Positions 1 through 5,119 of a DNA stretch of 5,119 nucleotides are shown here, piece by piece. Numbering within the stretch: the stretch's first letter is position 1; every line of letters begins with the position of its first letter. The stretch is from contig JAXDBV010000253.1 in assembly GCA_034678415.1 (NCBI GenBank), positions 1 to 5,119 on the forward strand, given 5' to 3'. The position numbers and the translations under genes were made by a program. The DNA comes from JAXDBV01 sp034678415. GTDB taxonomy: Bacteria; Bacteroidota; Bacteroidia; Bacteroidales; VadinHA17. The notes under the pieces are model-generated. The model ran no database searches and was not told the origin of the DNA. It saw only the letters and a list, made by a program, of their open reading frames with translations.

Positions 1-767
1 GCAGGAAGATTCATGCGAACCAGTTCCTCCCCTGACTTTAATATACCAACGGTATCATCGTTTAGGATGGCTTCCTGTAATGAAGCGGTGAACTCATCCA
101 GCGTAAGAATCCCGTCAACCACGTTGCGGTCATTGAACAGTCGATCGTCATCCGTAAGTGGATAAGGTTCGTATCTCAGCACCCCAATATCCTCCATAAT
201 GAACTCTGACAAGCCCTGGCCGGTGTTCCCGAAGAAAAGAAGAAAAAATACCTTGATGATACCGGTATCCAAGGGAACCAGGAACATATATTTTGAAAAC
301 AACCGTTCATCCAGTCCAGTATTATACTCCCTGAGCGCCCGTTCAATCATCCCGCTTTTTTTCTGCCTGCTGATGTCATTTTTCCTGCCGGGACCATCTG
401 TGCCGACTACAATCCCCGGCAATTCTTCCCGGGTAAGACATTGCAGGTATGATTCGGTATGTCCCGAAGGGTTGATTTCCATAAACCCGTCATCGGCCAG
501 TTCGCGGATCGCATCATCCACATTTCTGATTTCTGCATAACGGATCTTATCTCTCCTGAAGACAGGCCCAGTCCGTGTGATCAACCTCACGTATAACCGT
601 TTGGCACTAATAGACAGCTTCCCGAACCGGCGAACGAAATCCATTTCGTATTCATTCAGGAGGTCAGCATACCTCGAAACAACAAAAGCGATGAGTGTCA
701 GGAAATTATCGAGATAATATCCTTCCCTGAGCACGGGTTTGCCTGTTTGGCGATCCGATACTGCCAT
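1..767 (-). CDS. fan1: FAN1-like VRR-NUC nuclease, N-terminal part (3' end off the left edge)
   Basis: Reading leftward from an ATG at 767-765, the frame is open for 255 codons to the window edge. An in-frame TGA at 773-771 makes this the first possible ATG. The translation resembles the N-terminal and SAP-like parts of FAN1 nucleases. Residues 17-36 (YYLDNF...SRYADLL) and 55-80, with LYVRLITRTG, VFRRDKIRY and EI, match the family's N-terminal domain. Residues 108-150 (LTREELPGIV followed by a basic stretch) fit the SAP-like DNA-binding region. Residues 180-216 (FGNTGQGLSEFIMEDIG, then RYEPY and a DRLFNDRN segment) are typical of the region before the TPR part. Known FAN1 proteins are structure-specific 5' flap nucleases involved in interstrand crosslink repair. 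The catalytic VRR-NUC domain would lie beyond the left edge, so activity cannot be judged. The gene starts 10 bases after the acyltransferase stop and is probably co-transcribed with it. No good Shine-Dalgarno is visible. Confidence 0.85.
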   Translation of the reverse strand, partial: MAVSDRQTGKPVLREGYYLDNFLTLIAFVVSRYADLLNEYEMDFVRRFGKLSISAKRLYVRLITRTGPVFRRDKIRYAEIRNVDDAIRELADDGFMEINPSGHTESYLQCLTREELPGIVVGTDGPGRKNDISRQKKSGMIERALREYNTGLDERLFSKYMFLVPLDTGIIKVFFLLFFGNTGQGLSEFIMEDIGVLRYEPYPLTDDDRLFNDRNVVDGILTLDEFTASLQEAILNDDTVGILKSGEELVRMNLP

Positions 768-777
768 GGTTCAGGGT

Positions 778-1608
778 TTATCTGTTGTTGGTAACAATTC
801 CATTCCACTTCACCAGGCAGCCGGTAATAAAATCAATAATCTTCCGGTTTTCGTCTCTTGCGGAATCCAGGATAAAGAATGGTTCTCCGAACGCCATATG
901 AATAGGTCTGTCCCGGTGTATGGGTCCCAGGTCTTTCACGATCCTGCCCGTTTCCCAGAAATCGGTTTTTACCGCCACGGGTATGACGGGCACACCGGCT
1001 GCTCTGGCAAGCTTCACTCCCATCTTATTGAAATCAGCAGGATTAAATTCAATCTTCCTGCTACTCTGGGGGAATACAACAACCGAAATGCCCTGTGTAA
1101 GCTTCTTAACACCCGCTGTCATCACTGCTATTAAGTCAGCACGGGCATCAATCCGGTTAACGACGATGGGAGCGCGTGCGCGCATGACAGGACCGAATAG
1201 CGGATGGCTCACCAGGCTGCTCTTGACAACGAAAGTAACCTCCTTTACTGGTGCGATGATTCCCGGCAATACCATGGTCTCAAGGATGCTCATATGGTTG
1301 CCCACAAACACCACCGGGTCCCTGTGTGCCCTGAGATTATTTAATCCAGTAATATGGAATCGCCCACCGCAGCTCTCAATGAGCTCAAGTACGGCCTGTG
1401 ACGAACGAGCCCAGGTTTGGGTGTCGTACACGCCACGAAGGGCAAGGCTGCGGTTCCTGAACAGCTGGCCGAGAAAACGTACAATGAAGTACCAGCGGGA
1501 GCCGGGTATGATCCTGTCCCACCGGTTATGATGCTTATCCGCACTGGTGTGGTACTCATCAGACGCTAAGAGGCATCCGTTAATATTATTAACCTCCTGA
1601 TTTCCCAT
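778..1608 (-). CDS. plsC: 1-acyl-sn-glycerol-3-phosphate acyltransferase family protein (PlsC-like)
   Basis: This 276-residue protein carries the lysophospholipid acyltransferase fold, which moves an acyl chain onto lysophosphatidate or a related lysolipid at the inner face of the membrane. Motif I is at residues 104-110, NHMSILE: an H-x4-E in place of the usual H-x4-D. The motif III equivalent is FPQSSR at 179-184, where many relatives have FPEGTR. The conserved block GVKLARAAGVPVIP followed by VAVKTD (about 197-216) and FGEP at 240-243 complete the pattern. A hydrophobic, aromatic-rich stretch near residues 37-50 may associate with the membrane. The ATG at 1608 follows an in-frame TAA 4-6 bases upstream and has a strong ribosome binding site, so the start is well supported. 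The fan1-like gene follows after 10 bases. The substrate is not certain: this H-x4-E branch could act on another lysolipid. Confidence 0.88.
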   Translation of the reverse strand: MGNQEVNNINGCLLASDEYHTSADKHHNRWDRIIPGSRWYFIVRFLGQLFRNRSLALRGVYDTQTWARSSQAVLELIESCGGRFHITGLNNLRAHRDPVVFVGNHMSILETMVLPGIIAPVKEVTFVVKSSLVSHPLFGPVMRARAPIVVNRIDARADLIAVMTAGVKKLTQGISVVVFPQSSRKIEFNPADFNKMGVKLARAAGVPVIPVAVKTDFWETGRIVKDLGPIHRDRPIHMAFGEPFFILDSARDENRKIIDFITGCLVKWNGIVTNNR

Positions 1609-1614
1609 GTATTA

Positions 1615-1622
1615 TTCCTCCC
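1615..1622 (-). promoter_or_regulatory. Ribosome binding site of the PlsC-like gene
   Basis: On the minus strand the bases read GGGAGGAA, ending 6 bases before the ATG at 1608. It is the only strong Shine-Dalgarno in the window; the other starts have weak or no such element. It fixes the acyltransferase start. Confidence 0.7.
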
Positions 1623-1630
1623 TGTCTGCG

Positions 1631-1680
1631 CCGGTGAGAGGTACAGAACTGTTTCTGTATCAATGGTCGACCTTCTCCGG
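1631..1680. repeat. Nested inverted repeat (possible leader hairpin) upstream of plsC-like gene
   Basis: The inner part is a perfect 7-base inverted repeat with a 4-base loop, TACAGAACTGTTTCTGTA at 1642-1659. It is flanked by imperfectly complementary arms that begin with CCGG at 1631-1634 and end with CCGG at 1677-1680; these allow several further pairs with a bulge and an internal loop of about 12 bases. It lies 23-72 bases before the acyltransferase start, within its probable leader. There is no following T run on either strand, so it does not look like an intrinsic terminator. A leader RNA structure or a protein-binding site are both possible. Confidence 0.35.
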
Positions 1681-2055
1681 TTAGTAATGAAGCAATTGTG
1701 CATCTGATCAATCCAACATTCATAAATGAAAGGACATCCCATCACAAGAGCCCCGTTGCTTTACCTGCACCTGACCGGTTCATTAGCAAGGCGTTGTGTA
1801 TTCCTAGTCAAACCGTTAACATTGGCATAGAATCCCGGATTTTGACCTGAACAAGGTATCCTATTTTTTCTATTTGTCAAATAATTTTATATAACTTATT
1901 AATTATTAATTTGTTAGAAGAATTCTTAACCATTATAGTCCGAAGGTATGATCCATTCATATTAATTAATTGTTAATTTACAATATGTGGTTTGACCATC
2001 ATATAAATTTTGTGGAAATTCGTCCCTGAAATTCAAGTACTGTAATATTAAGACA

Positions 2056-2703
2056 ATGAGTATCAATACTTTTTTTCAAAAACTGGTCCCTAAGGATAAA
2101 AAATTCTTTCCCATGTTTGAAGAGCTCGCTTTGCTGGTTGCCATGGCGGCATCCATCATGCTGGAGATCTTTGAACACGACGATCCGGTTAAACAAAAAG
2201 ACCAGTTAAAGCAAATCAAAGACCTTGAAACAAAAGCCGACGATGTTGCCCACGGCATTTTCGATGAGCTCGACCGAACTTTTATCACCCCTTTTGACCG
2301 GGAGGATATTCACAAGCTCACCTCTACCCTAGACTCCGTGCTTGACCTGATGAACGGAATATCACAGCGTATCCGGCTGTACAGGCCGAAAGATATGCCT
2401 CCTGAATTCAAGGATATCGCTAAGATCAACCTCAAGGGTTGTGAACAACTGAAAGAAGCCGTGGGAGAACTGGGCAACATGAAGAAATCGAACAAGATAC
2501 TGAAGATCTGCAGGAAGATCACTGAGTATGAAACCGAGACTGACGATCTGTACCATACTACCATTGCCAATATATTCAAGAAGGAAAAGGATGCTATTGA
2601 ACTGATCAAGCAGAAAGAGATCCTTGAGACACTGGAAAGGACGAGCGACCGGATAGAAGATGTATCGGACGTTTTGAAGACCATCATCATAAAAATGGCA
2701 TAG
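2056..2703 (+). CDS. DUF47 family PhoU-like protein (Pit accessory protein)
   Basis: This 215-residue, mostly helical and charged protein belongs to the DUF47/PhoU-like family, whose members are usually encoded next to PiT phosphate transporters and are thought to modulate them in the cytoplasm. The family's opening (FFQKLVPKDKKFFPMFEE, residues 6-23) is present. The hallmark FITPFDREDI sits at 76-85. Acidic E-x3-D motifs of the kind that bind metal clusters in PhoU proteins occur in LETKADD (57-63), YETETDD (158-164) and LERTSDRIEDVSD (193-205). Length is normal for the family (about 200-220). The ATG at 2056 is the first in its frame after an upstream stop and matches the family N-terminus. 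No Shine-Dalgarno is seen. The first PiT gene follows in the same frame after TAG plus three codons, so the two are very likely co-transcribed. It is not the PhoU of the Pst/PhoR pathway as far as the context shows. Confidence 0.9.
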   Translation: MSINTFFQKLVPKDKKFFPMFEELALLVAMAASIMLEIFEHDDPVKQKDQLKQIKDLETKADDVAHGIFDELDRTFITPFDREDIHKLTSTLDSVLDLMNGISQRIRLYRPKDMPPEFKDIAKINLKGCEQLKEAVGELGNMKKSNKILKICRKITEYETETDDLYHTTIANIFKKEKDAIELIKQKEILETLERTSDRIEDVSDVLKTIIIKMA

Positions 2704-2712
2704 AACGGGATA

Positions 2713-3705
2713 ATGAGCAGCCTCATCATTTTCATCATTGCATTGGCCTTGCTGTTTGATTTTCTCAACGGCATGAACGATGCCGCCAATTCCATTGCTA
2801 CCATTGTTTCAACGAAAGTGCTGTCACCGTTGCTCGCGGTTGCCTGGGCAGCATTCTTTAATTTTGCCGCCTATTTCATTTTCGGGGTTCATGTAGCTAC
2901 CACGGTCGGCAAAGGAATCGTCGATCCTTCCATCATCAATGAAACCGTTATCCTCAGCGCCTTGCTGGGAGCAATTATCTGGGTATATACCTGTACATTC
3001 ATCGGGTTGCCCATCAGTGTGTCGCATTCGCTGATCGGGGGGCTCATGGGCCCTGCCATTGTCATTGGCGGAACTAGTGTCCTTTACCGGGCAGGCATCA
3101 CAAAGGTGGCAGCCTTCATCTTCCTTTCACCTCTTATCGGGATCATCCTGGGGTATATTATTATGATTGTTACCATGGTTATTTTCAGGAGAAGCTCACC
3201 CAGGAAGGTTGATTCGACCTTCCGTGTGCTGCAGCTGGTATCATCGGCGGTGTTCAGCCTGGGACACGGATCGAACGATGCACAGAAAACCATGGGTATT
3301 ATTGCCGTGCTGTTGTTCAGTACCGGGCACCTCGGCAACGAGTTTTATGTACCGGGCTGGGTGGTACTCGCCTGCTATACTGCCATAGCCCTGGGAACAC
3401 TGGCCGGCGGCTGGCGTGTGATCAAAACACTTGGCCTCGGACTTACCACCCTTAAGCCCGTCCAGGGATTCTGTGCAGAAACAGCCGGCGCCATCGCAAT
3501 TATTGGAAGCACCCTCGGAGGCATACCCGTCAGTACCACACATACCATCACGGGCTCCATTATGGGGGTCGGAATGACCAAAAGACTTACCGCCGTACGA
3601 TGGGGCATCGCTGCCAATATTATCTGGGCGTGGATACTTACCATTCCTGCCACGATGGTGGTCGGAGGAGGCATCTATTATCTGATTTCTCTCTTTGTTA
3701 AATAA
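2713..3705 (+). CDS. pit: PiT-family inorganic phosphate transporter, copy 1
   Basis: This 330-residue, highly hydrophobic membrane protein is a PiT-family phosphate permease, which takes up phosphate (often as a metal-phosphate complex) by coupling to a cation gradient. The inverted internal duplication typical of PiT is visible. The first half has FLNGMNDAANSIAT (17-30) and SVSHSLIGGLMG (102-113). The second half has LGHGSNDAQKTMGI (183-196) and PVSTTHTITGSIMG (272-285). The paired N-D residues and S-x-S-H / S-T-T-H motifs are the expected substrate and ion-binding core. A hydrophilic linker near 159-170 (RRSSPRKVDS) divides the halves. At 330 residues it is one of the compact PiT forms, lacking the large central domain of E. 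coli PitA. It starts 9 bases after the DUF47 stop. The carried ion (H+ or Na+) cannot be told from sequence alone. Confidence 0.93.
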   Translation: MSSLIIFIIALALLFDFLNGMNDAANSIATIVSTKVLSPLLAVAWAAFFNFAAYFIFGVHVATTVGKGIVDPSIINETVILSALLGAIIWVYTCTFIGLPISVSHSLIGGLMGPAIVIGGTSVLYRAGITKVAAFIFLSPLIGIILGYIIMIVTMVIFRRSSPRKVDSTFRVLQLVSSAVFSLGHGSNDAQKTMGIIAVLLFSTGHLGNEFYVPGWVVLACYTAIALGTLAGGWRVIKTLGLGLTTLKPVQGFCAETAGAIAIIGSTLGGIPVSTTHTITGSIMGVGMTKRLTAVRWGIAANIIWAWILTIPATMVVGGGIYYLISLFVK

Positions 3706-3997
3706 ATCTATACATGTTATATATTATTGAATTTTAATCGAATACATTCAATTACTTATATCTTCTGTTTATTGCTTACCCTGTTTATAAAATACTTATA
3801 AATTCTTTTTATACCTGAAGTTAGCTTTCTTTTCTTAATTGCAATTATTTTATATTAGCCCCCGGATTTTTGAGTCATTTCATCATGATGGTGCCATCGT
3901 ATTTCCAGAATGACAGTTGGATTGAACCAGTTCACCGGGAAAAAACATCGGATGCAGCAGGCATGATGGAACTGAATGACGCTTCGTTCAGGTTAAC
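3706..3997. other. Spacer between the two pit genes
   Basis: This 292-base spacer has no remnant of a second DUF47 gene that I can recognise. Its left half is very AT-rich: 25 G or C in 3721-3840 (21%). It holds a 7-base inverted repeat ATTGAAT/ATTCAAT (3726-3732 and 3746-3752, loop 13), which is too weak to be called a terminator, and a perfect 12-base palindrome TAATTGCAATTA (3836-3847) that could be an operator. The right part (3885-4010) has a 41-codon open frame whose stop overlaps the pit copy 2 start. No convincing promoter pair was found, but the spacer is long enough for copy 2 to be transcribed separately. Confidence 0.5.
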
Positions 3998-4990
3998 ATG
4001 TCTGCAGTAGTCATATTTACGATCGTTATCGCCTTGTTGTTCGATTTCATGAACGGCAGGAATGATGCTGCGAATTCCATTGCCACGGTAGTGTCTACAA
4101 AGGTTCTGCCACCCCTCCTGGCGGTAGGCTGGGCTGCCTTCTTTAATTTCGCGGCGGTATTCTTTTTTGGTGTCCACGTTGCCAATACCATTGGCAAGGG
4201 GATTGTCGATCCTGCAATTCTGAATGAATATATCATTTTGGGGGGGTTGATCGGCTCCATCATATGGATATATACCTGTTCAACGCTGGGAATCCCCACC
4301 AGTGTATCTCATGCCCTCATAGGCGGGTTGATGGGGCCTGCCATCCTGAAAGGCGGAACAGCCGCAATATTCAAAGCCGGGATCACCAAGGTGCTGGTGG
4401 CCATCGTCCTGGCTCCCACCCTGGGAATGGTATTCGGTTTTATCATTATGGCCCTTACAATGCTGGTTTTCAGGAACACATCACCGCGCAGGATGAATTC
4501 ACTATTCAAGGTGTTGCAGCTGTTCTCCTCGGCCATTTTCAGCCTGGGCCATGGAGCCAACGATGCACAAAAGACCATGGGTATCATCGCCGTGTTGTTG
4601 TTCTCAACAGGCGCCATGGGAACTGAATTCTATGTCCCCCGATGGGTGATTTTTGCTTGCTATTCATCCATCGCCCTCGGCACACTAACGGGCGGCTGGC
4701 AGGTGATCAAAACCCTGGGCATGTCGCTCTCAAACCTGAAACCGGTGCAAGGGTTCTGCTCGGAAACAGCCGGAGCCATCATTATTATCATTAGTTCCCT
4801 GGGCGGTATCCCCCTCAGCACCACACATACCATCACCGGCTCCATCATCGGTGTGGTGATGACCAAAAGAATGTCAGCCATCCGCTGGAGCATAGCCACC
4901 AATATTGTGATTGCCTGGGTAGTCACAATCCCTTCCACCATGATCCTCGGCGGGAGTATCTATTATTTGATCTCGCTGTTCGTAAAATAG
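3998..4990 (+). CDS. pit: PiT-family inorganic phosphate transporter, copy 2 (tandem paralogue)
   Basis: This is a second 330-residue PiT permease. It aligns to copy 1 from first to last residue without any gap; I count 234 of 330 identical positions (about 71%). All core motifs are kept: FMNGRNDAANSIAT (17-30), SVSHALIGGLMG (102-113), LGHGANDAQKTMGI (183-196) and PLSTTHTITGSIIG (272-285). The ends are nearly fixed (the last ten residues are identical), while residues 121-170, around the linker between halves, are the most changed. Residue 21, beside the N-D signature, is Arg here and Met in copy 1. The ATG at 3998 is the first after an in-frame TGA shortly upstream; no strong ribosome binding site is present. 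It has no DUF47 partner of its own. It is probably a phosphate transporter, but because PiT-related CysP of Bacillus carries sulfate, a shifted substrate cannot be excluded. Confidence 0.92.
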   Translation: MSAVVIFTIVIALLFDFMNGRNDAANSIATVVSTKVLPPLLAVGWAAFFNFAAVFFFGVHVANTIGKGIVDPAILNEYIILGGLIGSIIWIYTCSTLGIPTSVSHALIGGLMGPAILKGGTAAIFKAGITKVLVAIVLAPTLGMVFGFIIMALTMLVFRNTSPRRMNSLFKVLQLFSSAIFSLGHGANDAQKTMGIIAVLLFSTGAMGTEFYVPRWVIFACYSSIALGTLTGGWQVIKTLGMSLSNLKPVQGFCSETAGAIIIIISSLGGIPLSTTHTITGSIIGVVMTKRMSAIRWSIATNIVIAWVVTIPSTMILGGSIYYLISLFVK

Positions 4991-5035
4991 TGCTGCAAAC
5001 GGACAAGGGTATACCGCTCACAACATCGTGGACCT

Positions 5036-5119
5036 TCAGCGGGAAGGTATTATGTAAAAAAAGATGGCAAACCAGTGGCAGATACTCCCGGCAATCACCA
5101 GGATATGCCATACCAGATG
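5036..5119 (-). CDS. trhA: TrhA/hemolysin III (PAQR) family membrane protein, C-terminal 27 codons (5' end off the right edge)
   Basis: On the minus strand the frame enters from the right edge and ends at a TGA at 5038-5036. The 27 residues read HLVWHILVIAG, then SICHWFAIFFYIIPSR. This is the usual end of hemolysin III/TrhA proteins. The H-x3-H pair (HLVWH) matches the conserved metal-binding histidines of the last PAQR membrane helix, and the G-S-x-C-H-x-F-A pattern and hydrophobic tail follow as expected. Family members are integral membrane proteins linked to membrane-fluidity homeostasis in E. coli (TrhA, formerly YqfA); the older haemolysin name is doubtful. The gene is convergent with pit copy 2, with 45 bases between the stops (4991-5035). 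That gap contains a GGTATACC palindrome but no clear terminator. The identification rests on a short fragment. Confidence 0.75.
   Translation of the reverse strand, partial: HLVWHILVIAGSICHWFAIFFYIIPSR

Larger units (their letters stand above)
1609..2055. other. Divergent intergenic region between plsC-like and DUF47 genes
   Basis: These 447 bases separate two divergent transcription units and should hold promoters for both. The right part is very AT-rich: I count 22 G or C in 1861-1980 (18%). It contains short low-complexity palindromes such as ATTAATTAAT at 1961-1970. The left part (1631-1680) holds an imperfect nested inverted repeat in the acyltransferase leader. I searched both strands for the Bacteroidota promoter pattern (TTG, about 19-21 bases, TAnnTTTG). 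The best leftward match is TTG at 1747-1745, 20 bases, then TATGAATG at 1724-1717, which is only a partial match. On the plus strand, TTGTCA at 1874 with a TATTAA at 1897 (17-base spacing) resembles a sigma-70 pair but is weak. I see no convincing gene here; the longest small frame noticed is discussed under rejected items. Confidence 0.6.

Noticed and set aside
199..540. Plus-strand 113-codon frame over the fan1-like gene
   Set aside because: It is antisense to a continuous minus-strand frame with clear FAN1 family similarity. Its own product looks like a shadow translation, rich in Ser and Pro and with no recognisable motif.
1567..1743. 58-codon minus-strand frame beginning MGCPFIYECW, upstream of and overlapping the plsC-like start
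   Set aside because: It has no ribosome binding site or recognisable family. It overlaps the well-supported acyltransferase start in another frame and would cross the inverted repeat. Chance is the simpler explanation.
1991..2012. TTTGAC followed by ATATAAATTTTG as a promoter of the DUF47 gene
   Set aside because: The elements look suggestive, but only about 9 bases separate them, and the second has an extra base relative to TAnnTTTG, so the spacing fits neither the sigma-70 nor the Bacteroidota pattern.
3905..3997. Possible remnant of a second DUF47 gene before pit copy 2 (the small frame contains EKTSD, like ERTSD near the DUF47 end)
   Set aside because: The similarity covers only about five residues. 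The distance to the following pit ATG differs (59 versus 78 bases), and no other DUF47 motif is found upstream.
5015..5041. CCGCT/AGCGG arms between pit copy 2 and trhA as a bidirectional terminator
   Set aside because: The stem is only five pairs with a loop of about 19 bases and no T run follows on either strand. It also runs past the trhA stop.
4991..5119. Open frame continuing in the pit copy 2 frame after its stop to the window edge (contains YYVKKDGKPVADTPG)
   Set aside because: It lacks a suitable start codon and lies opposite the trhA fragment, whose family pattern on the minus strand explains the sequence better.

Overview
The window carries six protein-coding genes or gene fragments and no RNA gene, CRISPR array, insertion sequence or phage gene that I can support. 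From left to right they are: the N-terminal 255 codons of a FAN1-like VRR-NUC nuclease (minus strand, running off the left edge); a PlsC-type lysophospholipid acyltransferase (minus); a 447-base divergent intergenic region; a DUF47/PhoU-like Pit accessory protein (plus); a PiT-family phosphate transporter (plus); a 292-base spacer; a second PiT transporter of the same length (plus); and the last 27 codons of a TrhA/hemolysin III (PAQR) membrane protein (minus, running off the right edge).

The left pair, acyltransferase then nuclease, is separated by only 10 bases and probably forms one leftward transcription unit. The plus-strand genes form a phosphate-uptake locus. The DUF47 protein and the first transporter are separated by a stop codon and three in-frame codons. 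The second transporter matches the first without gaps over 330 residues, at about 71% identity by my own count, so it arose by an old tandem duplication that did not keep a second DUF47 gene. The DUF47 protein probably modulates one or both transporters.

The organism is a free-living type bacterium of moderate GC. The genes are GC-balanced, while the intergenic stretches fall to about 18-21% GC. Most starts lack a clear Shine-Dalgarno; the acyltransferase is the exception. Together with the gene families, this suggests Bacteroidota or a related FCB lineage. That placement is inference and only moderately supported.

Nothing here looks like a defence system or an unknown multi-gene machine. 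The points most worth a second look are the diverged tandem PiT pair, the H-x4-E acyltransferase motif, a compound inverted repeat in the acyltransferase leader, and a small open frame overlapping the start of the second transporter.
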